Shown here: positions 1 to 5,875 of the stretch, piece by piece
How the letters are laid out: each line of letters opens with the position of its first letter
Numbering within the stretch: position 1 is the first letter of the stretch
Origin: Clostridia bacterium
Lineage (GTDB): Bacteria > Bacillota > Clostridia > Oscillospirales > CAG-272
NCBI GenBank assembly: GCA_024408015.1
Contig: JAKSVJ010000087.1
Location: forward strand, 1 to 5,875
Length of the DNA: 5,875 bases
Reading direction: 5' to 3'
Made by a program: the position numbers and the translations under genes
The notes under the pieces: model-generated
The model's database searches: none
Told to the model about the DNA's origin: nothing
What the model saw: the letters and a program-made list of their open reading frames with translations, nothing else

Positions 1-65
1 AAGTCTGTGCTATTTTGTTTAACAATAAGATTGATGATAAAACAAAGAGTTTTTCTTTAGTTTAC

Positions 66-94
66 TTGACAAATATCACATATTCTATTACTAT
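66..94 (+). promoter_or_regulatory. Probable sigma-A promoter of the ABC transporter operon
   Basis: A perfect TTGACA -35 box lies at 66-71. With the optimal 17-bp spacer, the -10 box is TACTAT at 89-94, matching four of six consensus bases. TATAGT at 92-97 is closer to consensus but would need a 20-bp spacer, so it is less likely. Transcription would start near 101, just before the repeats at 111-139, giving a leader of about 60 nt. This is a prediction from box sequence and spacing only. Confidence 0.7.
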
Positions 95-110
95 AGTAAT
101 ATCAAATTAA

Positions 111-139
111 CACTTTATCACTTTATTGTGCTAAAGTGA
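111..139 (+). repeat. Tandem CACTTTAT repeat plus inverted copy in the operon leader
   Basis: CACTTTAT occurs twice head to tail (111-118 and 119-126). The inverted copy TAAAGTG follows at 132-138. The second repeat and the inverted copy form a perfect 8-bp stem (TCACTTTA at 118-125 with TAAAGTGA at 132-139) around the 6-nt loop 126-131. The first repeat could pair with the same right arm instead. No T run follows directly, so it is not a terminator. It lies just downstream of the predicted start of transcription and 8 bases before the AAGAGG ribosome site, so it may be a repressor operator or an mRNA hairpin affecting stability or translation. The repeat is seen directly; its function is inferred. 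Confidence 0.5.
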
Positions 140-159
140 AATAAAAAAGAGGTTTTATT

Positions 160-966
160 ATGAAAAGAGTATTTGGATTATTCCTTGCAGTTGCAATGGT
201 ATTAGTATCAATCTTTGCATTTGCAGGTTGTGGTGCTAAAACAACATCAGACGTAGAAAAGGTTAAAAATGCCGGCTATTTGAACGTTGGTATTACAGTA
301 TATCCACCAATGGATTACCAGGATGATGATGAAGAATGGATTGGTTTTGACGCAGATCTTGCTAATTTGTTTGCTAAAGAACTTGGCGTAAGAGCTAGAT
401 TCACAGTTATCAAATGGGATTCAAAAATCATGGAACTTAACAGTGGATACATTGATCTTATTTGGAACGGTATGACAGCTAGCGATGATCTTGAAAAAGA
501 AATCGATCTCACAATCCCATACGCTACAAACATGCAGTGCGTTGTAGTTAAAAAAGCTGCTTTGGGCTCAATCAATACAGCTGATGATGTAAAAGGACTC
601 AAAATCGCTGTTGAAGGTGGTTCAGCTGGTGATACAACATGCGTAGATACACTTGGTGTTACTCCTATTAGAGTTACAGCACAGGTTGACGCTATTAGCG
701 AAGTTGTTGCAGGAACATCAGATGCTTGTATTATCGACTATACACTTGCTTACAATGTAGTAGGTAAGGGCGACAATGCTGATCTTGCTATTGTTGATAT
801 TGAAAAGGTTTCATTTGATCAGGAAGAGTTTGCAATTGGTGCAAGAACAGATAGTGACCTTGTTGCTGCTATTAACAAATTCCTTAAGGAAAAATATGCA
901 GATGGCACACTCACAGCTCTCGCAGAGAAATATAGCGTAGCTATTGACGACGCAAAACTCAAATAA
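160..966 (+). CDS. ABC transporter substrate-binding lipoprotein, polar amino acid family
   Basis: This is the extracellular receptor of an ABC importer, of the bacterial solute-binding protein family 3 (PF00497 type). Residues 1-24 form a lipoprotein signal: K2 and R3, a hydrophobic core, and a lipobox Phe-Ala-Gly-Cys with Cys24 as the lipidated residue. The mature two-lobed domain covers about residues 38-262. Recognisable parts are the first strand with YPPMDY (48-53), the family motif region GFDADL (62-67), the NGMT loop (103-106), the hinge-side GGSAG (153-157) and D193, the usual contact for the ligand amino group. At 268 aa it has the normal family length. The start is supported by AAGAGG at 147-152, seven bases upstream. 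The family's carboxylate-binding Arg, expected eight residues into the GMT segment, is Leu111 here, so the ligand is uncertain. It is the first gene of the operon, and its stop codon overlaps the permease start. Confidence 0.93.
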   Translation: MKRVFGLFLAVAMVLVSIFAFAGCGAKTTSDVEKVKNAGYLNVGITVYPPMDYQDDDEEWIGFDADLANLFAKELGVRARFTVIKWDSKIMELNSGYIDLIWNGMTASDDLEKEIDLTIPYATNMQCVVVKKAALGSINTADDVKGLKIAVEGGSAGDTTCVDTLGVTPIRVTAQVDAISEVVAGTSDACIIDYTLAYNVVGKGDNADLAIVDIEKVSFDQEEFAIGARTDSDLVAAINKFLKEKYADGTLTALAEKYSVAIDDAKLK

Positions 967-1655
967 TGACAACATTTGGAAGTATTACACTTAATCTACT
1001 TAATGGTTTTACTAGTTCATTAGTATTGTTCTTTTTGACTTTGCTTTTTGCATTGCCACTAGGACTTATGATGGCATTTTGTTCAATGTCAAAATTCAAA
1101 CCATTGAGTATATTAATGAAGATTATAGTGTGGGTTCTTCGTGGCACACCATTGATGTTACAAATATTTGTAATATTCTATGTGCCAGGTATATTGTTTG
1201 GCTTTACATGGCCTATAATGCATACTGGTTGGGAATGGTTTGATACTGTTTTTTCAACAAGACTTATCGCAGCTCTTGTAGCTTTTATTATAAACTATGC
1301 TGCATATTTCTCGGAAATATACAGGGGTGGAATCCAAAGTATTTCAAAAGGACAATATGAAGCAGGACATGTTCTTGGCATGACCAAGAGAGATATCTTC
1401 TTCAAAGTAATTCTTTTGCAAGTAATTAAAAGAATTATCCCTCCTATGAGTAATGAAGTTATAACACTTGTAAAAGATACATCTCTCGCAAATGTTATTG
1501 CTGTTACAGAACTTATGTATGAGGCTCATTTGCTTTTGACAAAGGGTCTTATTTGGCCAATATTCTATGCTGGTGTATTTTATCTTGTTTTCAATGGTGT
1601 TGTTACTGTTGGACTCGGATACCTTGAAAAGAAACTTGACTATTTTAAGGTGTGA
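966..1655 (+). CDS. Amino acid-type ABC transporter permease (HisM/GlnP family)
   Basis: This is the membrane subunit of the importer, forming the pore for the solute delivered by the upstream receptor. At 229 aa it fits the short HisM/GlnP family with about five membrane helices. Hydrophobic segments lie at about 11-37, 50-78, 98-117 and 196-218, with a less clear one around 145-165. The family motif RGTPLMLQ is at residues 59-66. The cytoplasmic EAA loop that docks on the ATPase is at about 117-152, with EAG (132-134) and the conserved glycine in VLGMT. The start codon shares its A with the TAA stop of the receptor gene (TAATG), and no Shine-Dalgarno sequence is visible before it, so translation probably depends on ribosomes finishing the receptor gene. 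Only one permease gene is present, so the pore is presumably a homodimer. Confidence 0.93.
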   Translation: MTTFGSITLNLLNGFTSSLVLFFLTLLFALPLGLMMAFCSMSKFKPLSILMKIIVWVLRGTPLMLQIFVIFYVPGILFGFTWPIMHTGWEWFDTVFSTRLIAALVAFIINYAAYFSEIYRGGIQSISKGQYEAGHVLGMTKRDIFFKVILLQVIKRIIPPMSNEVITLVKDTSLANVIAVTELMYEAHLLLTKGLIWPIFYAGVFYLVFNGVVTVGLGYLEKKLDYFKV

Positions 1656-1659
1656 GGTG
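1654..1659 (+). promoter_or_regulatory. Ribosome binding site of the ATPase gene, overlapping the permease stop
   Basis: GAGGTG complements the 3' end of 16S rRNA and sits six bases before the ATG at 1666. Its first two bases are the last two of the permease TGA stop. It fixes the ATPase start and contrasts with the permease, which has no visible site. Confidence 0.75.
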
Positions 1660-1665
1660 TGACAT

Positions 1666-2460
1666 ATGGCATTTTTGGAAGTTAGAGAAATATATAAAAG
1701 CTTTGGCAAATCAAACATCTTAAACGGAGTGGGTTTCGACCTTGAAAATGGTGAAGTATTATCAATTATCGGTTCTTCTGGTAATGGTAAAACAACACTA
1801 TTGAGATGTATAAATTTCCTTGAGACAGTGGATTCAGGAACAGTTACTTTAAATGGTGAGTTGTTGCTTGATGGAGAGAGTAGTAAAAAGGAAAAAGAAT
1901 CAGAAATTCGTGAAAAGAGACTTCATTTTGGTCTAGTTTTTCAGCAATTCAATCTCTTTCCTCAATATACTGCTTTTAATAACATTAAGTTACCACTTGA
2001 ATTAATGGAGAAGGAGAGAGCCAAAAAAGGTTTGAAATCCTTAACTGATGGCGATATAGATAAAGAAGTTCACAGCCTTCTTAAAAAGGTTGGACTTGAA
2101 GCTAAGAAAGACCTATATCCTTGTCAGCTTTCCGGTGGTCAACAGCAAAGAGTTGCTATTGCAAGAGCAATGGCATTGAAACCAGACGTTTTGTGTTTTG
2201 ATGAACCTACATCAGCGCTCGATCCAGAATTAACTGGTGAAGTTCTTAAGGTTATTAGAGAACTAAAAGAAAAAGAAAAGATAACAATGATTATTGTTAC
2301 TCACGAAATGGAATTTGCTAAGAATATTTCCGACAAAATTCTATTCTTATCTAGAGGTACAGCTGGAGAAATTGGAACTCCAAAACAGTTGTTTGAAGAG
2401 TCGGATAACCCTGAGATAAGAAAGTTCTTAAAGACTTATTCAGAAGAGCAAACAATCTAA
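1666..2460 (+). CDS. Amino acid-type ABC transporter ATP-binding protein (GlnQ/HisP family)
   Basis: This is the cytoplasmic ATPase that drives the importer. All nucleotide-binding motifs are intact: Walker A GSSGNGKTT (36-44), Q-loop in VFQQFNLFP (91-99), signature LSGGQ (155-159), Walker B VLCFDE with catalytic Glu180, D-loop SALD (183-186) and switch His213. VFQQFNLFP and the LSGGQQQRVAIARA segment are typical of the polar amino acid importer ATPases. At 264 aa it is about 20 residues longer than the usual 240. The extra length is spread over a charged Lys/Glu stretch before the Q-loop (about 70-86) and another before the helical domain (about 114-135). The ATG at 1666 is set by GAGGTG at 1654-1659. 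It lies ten bases after the permease stop and is the last gene of the unit, followed by a strong terminator. Confidence 0.95.
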   Translation: MAFLEVREIYKSFGKSNILNGVGFDLENGEVLSIIGSSGNGKTTLLRCINFLETVDSGTVTLNGELLLDGESSKKEKESEIREKRLHFGLVFQQFNLFPQYTAFNNIKLPLELMEKERAKKGLKSLTDGDIDKEVHSLLKKVGLEAKKDLYPCQLSGGQQQRVAIARAMALKPDVLCFDEPTSALDPELTGEVLKVIRELKEKEKITMIIVTHEMEFAKNISDKILFLSRGTAGEIGTPKQLFEESDNPEIRKFLKTYSEEQTI

Positions 2461-2472
2461 AAAAGTACAAAG

Positions 2473-2515
2473 ACGACTTCAAGACTAGTAGTACTAGTTT
2501 TGGGGTCGTTTTTTT
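2473..2515 (+). terminator. Strong rho-independent terminator after the ABC operon
   Basis: An unbroken 17-bp stem pairs 2473-2489 with 2493-2509 around the 3-nt loop AGT, with three G-U pairs and no bulge. The right arm runs directly into seven T residues (2509-2515). The inner part, ACTAGT against ACTAGT, is itself palindromic. It begins 12 bases after the ATPase stop and separates the transporter unit from the phosphatase-dehydrogenase unit. Confidence 0.93.
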
Positions 2516-2547
2516 CTTGTGCTAACAGGTTTTTCTTTTGTTTTTTG

Positions 2548-2576
2548 TTGATTAAATTATTAAAAAGCGCTATAAT
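2548..2576 (+). promoter_or_regulatory. Sigma-A promoter of the phosphatase-dehydrogenase operon
   Basis: A perfect TATAAT -10 box (2571-2576) lies 17 bp downstream of TTGATT (2548-2553), which matches four of six -35 bases. A T-rich tract at 2530-2546 lies just upstream and could act as an UP-like element. Transcription would start near 2583, leaving a leader of about 36 nt that is nearly all A and T. The hexamer AGCGCT (2566-2571) abuts the -10 box. The call rests on box quality and the terminator just upstream. Confidence 0.8.
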
Positions 2577-2618
2577 ACGTAGTTGTAATTAATTAATAAA
2601 AAAACAAATGGGATAATT

Positions 2619-3440
2619 ATGGAATTAAAAGATTTAAAGAAAATTAAATTGTTTTTGTTCGATATGGACGGAACAATTTATCTTGGATACGATTTGTTTC
2701 CTTTTACAAAAGAGTTGTTGAAAACTATTAGAGAACAGGGCAATAAGTATTTGTTCATGACAAATAACTCCTCTATGAGTGTAAAAGCTTATGTTCAAAA
2801 ACTCGCAAAACTAGGAATTGAAGCTACAGAAGATGATTTTATTACGTCATCCCAAGTAACTGCAATGTATTTGAGTGAAAACCTTGCTGGCAAGAAAACA
2901 TATGCTAGTGGAACAAAGTCTTTTGTTGAAGAAATTAGTACATCAAAGGCTATCATTACAGAAGAATATGCTGATGATATTGAAGCAGTTGTAATGGGCT
3001 ATGATACAGAACTAACGTATAAAAAGCTTTGGAACATGTCAAAGATTTTGACAGAAAAAGATATCCCATATATAGCAGCAAACCCGGATTTAGTATGTCC
3101 AACCGAATTCGGTGCTGTACCTGACTGCGGTTCAGTTGCAATTATGATTTATAATGCAACAGGAAAAAAACCGCATTATATTGGAAAACCACAACCTGAA
3201 ATGCCTTTATTTGCAATAAAGAGAATGGCAGAACTTGATCCTCAAATATGCAAAGACACTACTTTGGTTATTGGAGATAGATTGTACACAGATATTGCAA
3301 GTGGTATTAATGCAGGCATTCATTCATTACTTGTTTTCAGTGGAGAAACAACACACGAACAAGCTAAGACAAGTGAATGGAAGGCTGAATTCCAACTTGA
3401 AGATTGTGGCGAATTACTTAAAATATTGAAAGAAGATTAA
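2619..3440 (+). CDS. HAD-IIA family phosphatase (NagD/PGP-like)
   Basis: This is a cytoplasmic Mg-dependent phosphatase of the haloacid dehalogenase superfamily, subfamily IIA. All four motifs are present: motif I DMDGT with nucleophile Asp15 and acid/base Asp17, motif II TNNSS with Thr48, motif III GKPQPEM with Lys190, and motif IV GDRLYTDI with Asp220 and Asp225. The C2-type cap lies between motifs II and III (about 75-185) and includes the family segment AANPDLVCPTEFGAVPDCGS. At 273 aa it is full length. The family includes NagD (UMP/GMP), AraL, and the glycerol-3-phosphate/2-phosphoglycolate phosphatases (mammalian PGP, mycobacterial Rv1692), so substrate cannot be read from the motifs. 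It is only 19 bases from a GlpA-like dehydrogenase gene, which makes a glycerol phosphate-type substrate an attractive inference. The ribosome site is weak (GGGA, 2610-2613), suggesting lower expression than the dehydrogenase. Confidence 0.93.
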   Translation: MELKDLKKIKLFLFDMDGTIYLGYDLFPFTKELLKTIREQGNKYLFMTNNSSMSVKAYVQKLAKLGIEATEDDFITSSQVTAMYLSENLAGKKTYASGTKSFVEEISTSKAIITEEYADDIEAVVMGYDTELTYKKLWNMSKILTEKDIPYIAANPDLVCPTEFGAVPDCGSVAIMIYNATGKKPHYIGKPQPEMPLFAIKRMAELDPQICKDTTLVIGDRLYTDIASGINAGIHSLLVFSGETTHEQAKTSEWKAEFQLEDCGELLKILKED

Positions 3441-3459
3441 TACATAAGGTGGTATAGAT

Positions 3460-4890
3460 ATGATTTATGATGTTGCCGTTATTGGTGGTGGCGTTGTTGG
3501 TGGTTTAACTGCCAGAGAGCTTACCAAATACGATTTGAAGGTTGTCATCTTGGAAAAATGCGATGATGTTGCAACAGGTGCCTCAAAAGCTAATAGTGCT
3601 ATCGTTCATGGTGGTTTTGACCCAGAAGAAGGAACACTTAAAGCTAAATTGAATGCAAAGGGAACAGCTATGATGGCGTCATTAGCTAGTGATCTTGATG
3701 TTCATTATAAGAACAATGGTTCTCTTGTAGTTGCATTTGATGCTGAGCAAGATGAGCATGTAAAAAAACTATATGCTCGTGGTATAGCTAATGGTATTCC
3801 AGGTCTTAGTGTTATTTCTGGTGACGAAGCTAGAAAACTTGAACCTGCATTGTCAGATACTATCACATCAGCTTTGCGTTGTACTTCTGCTGGTATTGTA
3901 TGTCCTTACGACTTGACAATAGCATCTGTCGGTAATGCAATGGATAATGGTTGCGATTTGAAATGTAATTTCGAAGTAGTTTCAGCTGTTAATAAAGGTG
4001 AATACTATGAAATCTCAAATGACAAGGAAACAGTATGTGCAAAATATGTAGTTAACTCTGCTGGTTTATATTGTGATAAGATTGCAGCTTTGTTTGGTGA
4101 TGAATATACAATCGTTGCTAAGAAGGGTGAATACATGCTCTTTGACCGTAGCGAAGGTGGTCTTGTTAGTCATACAATATTCCAGACACCAACAAAAGCA
4201 GGTAAGGGTATTTTGGTAACTCCTACTGTTGATGGAAACCTCTTGATTGGCCCTACATCTGAGGTTTGTGATAAAGATGATAAGTCAACAACACTAGCTG
4301 GACTTGATATAACAAAAGCAACAGCTCTTAAATCAACAACAAAACTTAACTTCAGAAAGATTATCACATCTTTTGCTGGTCTTAGATCTGCTTGTAAAGA
4401 ATCAGACGACTTTATTATTAAGATGTCAGATAAGTCACCAAGAGTTCTTGAACTTATTGGTATTGACTCACCTGGTCTATCTTCCTCACCAGCTATTGCT
4501 GAATATGCTGTTGAAGTATTAGGAAACAATGGACTTAAACTTGAACCTAATAAGAACTTCAATCCAAAGCGTGTTTCTTGCAGACATTTTGAAGTACTTT
4601 CAACAGAAGAAAAGAATGAAGTTATTAAGAAAGATCCATCATATGGACATCTTGTATGTCGTTGCGAAACAATAACTGAAGGAGAAATCCTTCAAGCAAT
4701 TCGTCAGAATCCTAAGGCAAAATCACTCGATGCTGTAAAACGTAGAACTCGTTCAGGTATGGGTAGATGCCAGGGTGGATTCTGTACACCATTCATCACA
4801 GAACTTATTGCTAAAGAACTTGGTATTGATGAAACTAAAGTTACAAAGTTCGGTGGCGAATCTAATCTTCTTTTCGGAAAGACAAAGTGA
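3460..4890 (+). CDS. GlpA-like FAD-dependent dehydrogenase with BFD-like [2Fe-2S] domain
   Basis: This is a flavoprotein of the DAO family (PF01266 type), best matched to subunit A of anaerobic glycerol-3-phosphate dehydrogenases. The N-terminal FAD site has GGGVVG (9-14) and Glu32 at the end of the second strand. A family motif SKANSAIVHGGFDP follows at 42-55. FAGLRS (305-310) contains Arg309, in the position that contacts acidic groups of the substrate in relatives. The C-terminal BFD-like domain (about 395-460) holds four cysteines, C400 and C402 in VCRCE, then C437 and C442 in GRCQGGFC, expected to bind [2Fe-2S]. At 476 aa it is shorter than E. coli GlpA (about 540). AAGGTGG at 3446-3452, seven bases before the ATG, fixes the start. 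Substrate is most likely glycerol 3-phosphate. Related 2-hydroxyacid or amine oxidases share this fold, so this is not proven. Confidence 0.88.
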   Translation: MIYDVAVIGGGVVGGLTARELTKYDLKVVILEKCDDVATGASKANSAIVHGGFDPEEGTLKAKLNAKGTAMMASLASDLDVHYKNNGSLVVAFDAEQDEHVKKLYARGIANGIPGLSVISGDEARKLEPALSDTITSALRCTSAGIVCPYDLTIASVGNAMDNGCDLKCNFEVVSAVNKGEYYEISNDKETVCAKYVVNSAGLYCDKIAALFGDEYTIVAKKGEYMLFDRSEGGLVSHTIFQTPTKAGKGILVTPTVDGNLLIGPTSEVCDKDDKSTTLAGLDITKATALKSTTKLNFRKIITSFAGLRSACKESDDFIIKMSDKSPRVLELIGIDSPGLSSSPAIAEYAVEVLGNNGLKLEPNKNFNPKRVSCRHFEVLSTEEKNEVIKKDPSYGHLVCRCETITEGEILQAIRQNPKAKSLDAVKRRTRSGMGRCQGGFCTPFITELIAKELGIDETKVTKFGGESNLLFGKTK

Positions 4891-4894
4891 GGTG
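4889..4894 (+). promoter_or_regulatory. Ribosome binding site of the second flavoprotein, overlapping the upstream stop
   Basis: GAGGTG lies seven bases before the ATG at 4902. Its first two bases belong to the TGA stop of the GlpA-like gene. The junction sequence GTGAGGTG is the same as at the permease-ATPase junction (1652-1659), indicating close translational linkage of the two flavoprotein subunits. Confidence 0.75.
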
Positions 4895-4901
4895 CAGACA
4901 C

Positions 4902-5875
4902 ATGGAAAAATTTAATCTTGTAATTATTGGTGGTGGCCCTGCTGGTATGGCTGCTGCTGTTGCAACTCATGATGCTGGTCTTGATAATATTTTAATAATC
5001 GAGCGTGACGATTCACTCGGCGGTATTCTTCGTCAGTGTATTCATAATGGTTTTGGTCTTCATAGATTTGGTGAAGAATTGACAGGACCTGAATATGCTG
5101 CAAGATATAAAGATATGGTTGACGAACGCAAGATTCCATATATTTGCAACACAATGGTTTTGAGTATTGCTGAAGGCAAAGATTCAAAAGTTGTTACAGC
5201 AATGAATAGCGAACGTGGTGTATTTGCAATTGACGCTAAATCAGTTGTATTAGCCATGGGTTGTCGTGAAAGACCAAGAGGTGCATTAAATATCCCTGGA
5301 ACACGTCCAGCAGGTATCTATACAGCTGGTACTGCTCAAAGATACGTTAATATTAAGGGTATGATGCCAGGTAAGAAGATTGTAATCCTTGGCTCAGGCG
5401 ACATTGGTCTTATCATGGCTCGTCGTATGACTCTTGAAGGCGCTGAAGTAAAGGCTGTATGTGAACTTATGCCATTCTCAGGCGGTCTTAATAGAAACAT
5501 TGTTCAGTGCTTAAATGACTTCAATATTCCACTAAAATTAAGCCATACAGTAGCTCAAATTCATGGCACTGATAGAGTAACTGGTGTTACAATTGCTAAA
5601 GTAGATAAGAACTTGAGAGTTATTGCTGAGGAAAGCGAATATATTGAATGTGATACATTGCTTTTGTCATGTGGATTGCTTCCAGAAAACGAACTTACAA
5701 GTGCTGCTGGTATTGAACTTGATGCTATTACAGGTGGTGCTGGTGTAAACCAAAATAGAGAAACATCAATGAAAGGTGTATTCTCTGCAGGAAATGTTTT
5801 GCATGTTCATGACCTTGTTGACTATGTATCAGAAGAAGCTGAACTAGCTGGTAGAAGTGCTGCTGATTATGTTAA
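4902..5875 (+). CDS. FAD/NAD(P)-dependent oxidoreductase, partner of the GlpA-like dehydrogenase (3' end cut off)
   Basis: This frame stays open from the ATG at 4902 to the window edge (324 codons), so the C-terminus is missing. It is a pyridine nucleotide-disulfide-type flavoprotein (PF07992 type). Features are the FAD motif GGGPAG (10-15), the characteristic GGILRQCIHNGFG (40-52), the segment MGCRERPRGALNIPG (119-133), a second Rossmann motif for NAD(P) GSGDIG (164-169) ending in Glu188, and the second FAD contact SAGNVLHVHDLVDYVSEE (295-312). The last blocks are typical of the oxidoreductase found beside GlpA-like proteins in clostridia, which differs from E. coli GlpB. Little beyond the FAD-binding end should be missing, since relatives are about 420 aa. 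It probably moves electrons between the [2Fe-2S]-flavin subunit and NAD(P). The gap to the upstream gene is 11 bases, with GAGGTG as ribosome site. A DUF1667 gene is the expected next neighbour. Confidence 0.92.
   Translation, partial: MEKFNLVIIGGGPAGMAAAVATHDAGLDNILIIERDDSLGGILRQCIHNGFGLHRFGEELTGPEYAARYKDMVDERKIPYICNTMVLSIAEGKDSKVVTAMNSERGVFAIDAKSVVLAMGCRERPRGALNIPGTRPAGIYTAGTAQRYVNIKGMMPGKKIVILGSGDIGLIMARRMTLEGAEVKAVCELMPFSGGLNRNIVQCLNDFNIPLKLSHTVAQIHGTDRVTGVTIAKVDKNLRVIAEESEYIECDTLLLSCGLLPENELTSAAGIELDAITGGAGVNQNRETSMKGVFSAGNVLHVHDLVDYVSEEAELAGRSAADYV

Noticed and set aside
15..25. Short palindrome TTGTTTAACAA upstream of the first promoter.
   Set aside because: It is an 11-base A/T-rich palindrome 40 bases upstream of the -35 box, with no second copy in the window; chance is a sufficient explanation.
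1..110. Open stretch in frame 3 without a start codon (3-110), possibly the tail of an upstream gene.
   Set aside because: It is only 35 codons, is AT-driven in composition, and would run through the predicted promoter at 66-94. Nothing in its sequence resembles a known protein end.
1344..1718. Minus-strand 124-codon frame spanning the permease-ATPase junction.
   Set aside because: It lies opposite conserved permease sequence and the ATPase start, and its Asn/Ser/Lys-rich product looks like antisense readthrough of AT-rich coding DNA.
2561..2576. Possible CcpA catabolite-response (cre) site around AGCGCT next to the second promoter.
   Set aside because: Against the consensus it misses the conserved TG at the left end and the C at the right end, leaving only the central CG and A/T positions. 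The location would make sense for glycerol genes, but the match is too weak to call.
3235..3429. Second + strand open frame inside the phosphatase gene.
   Set aside because: It lies out of frame within the segment encoding motif IV of the phosphatase and its product shows no recognisable motif.
4924..5257. Minus-strand open frames opposite the second flavoprotein gene.
   Set aside because: The + strand frame here has clear FAD and NAD(P) motifs and its own ribosome site; the minus frames have low-complexity products and no ribosome site.

Overview
The window looks like chromosomal DNA of a low-GC anaerobic Firmicute, most likely a gut-type clostridium (Lachnospiraceae or a related family). 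Pointers are the AT-rich composition (GC in the high 30s by eye), AGG-type Shine-Dalgarno sites before most genes, a lipoprotein-type solute receptor, TTGACA/TATAAT-type promoters, and a GlpA-like dehydrogenase paired with a second flavoprotein in the clostridial style. The species cannot be told from the sequence alone. All genes are on the + strand and fall into two transcription units.

Unit 1 (about 66-2515) is a complete polar amino acid-type ABC importer. It has a promoter (66-94), a leader with a tandem 8-bp repeat and a hairpin (111-139), a receptor lipoprotein (160-966), a HisM-type permease (966-1655) joined to it by a TAATG overlap, a GlnQ-type ATPase (1666-2460), and a strong rho-independent terminator (2473-2515). 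The receptor lacks the arginine that normally holds the amino acid carboxylate, so its ligand should not be assumed to be an ordinary amino acid.

Unit 2 (from about 2548 past the right edge) starts at its own promoter (TTGATT-17-TATAAT). It encodes a HAD-IIA phosphatase (2619-3440), a GlpA-like FAD dehydrogenase with a C-terminal BFD-like [2Fe-2S] domain (3460-4890), and the first 324 codons of a pyridine nucleotide-disulfide-type FAD oxidoreductase (4902 to the edge). The two flavoproteins match the clostridial anaerobic glycerol-3-phosphate dehydrogenase-like pair, which is often followed by a small DUF1667 protein; that gene would lie outside this window. Component A would oxidise a phosphorylated or hydroxylated small molecule, and component B would pass electrons to or from a nicotinamide cofactor. 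The phosphatase may act on the same metabolite pool, for example glycerol 3-phosphate.

No RNA gene, mobile element, CRISPR array or phage gene was seen. The region is largely ordinary metabolism. The points most worth a second look are the receptor's altered ligand site, the leader repeats, the coupling of receptor and permease without a visible ribosome site, and the phosphatase-dehydrogenase operon.
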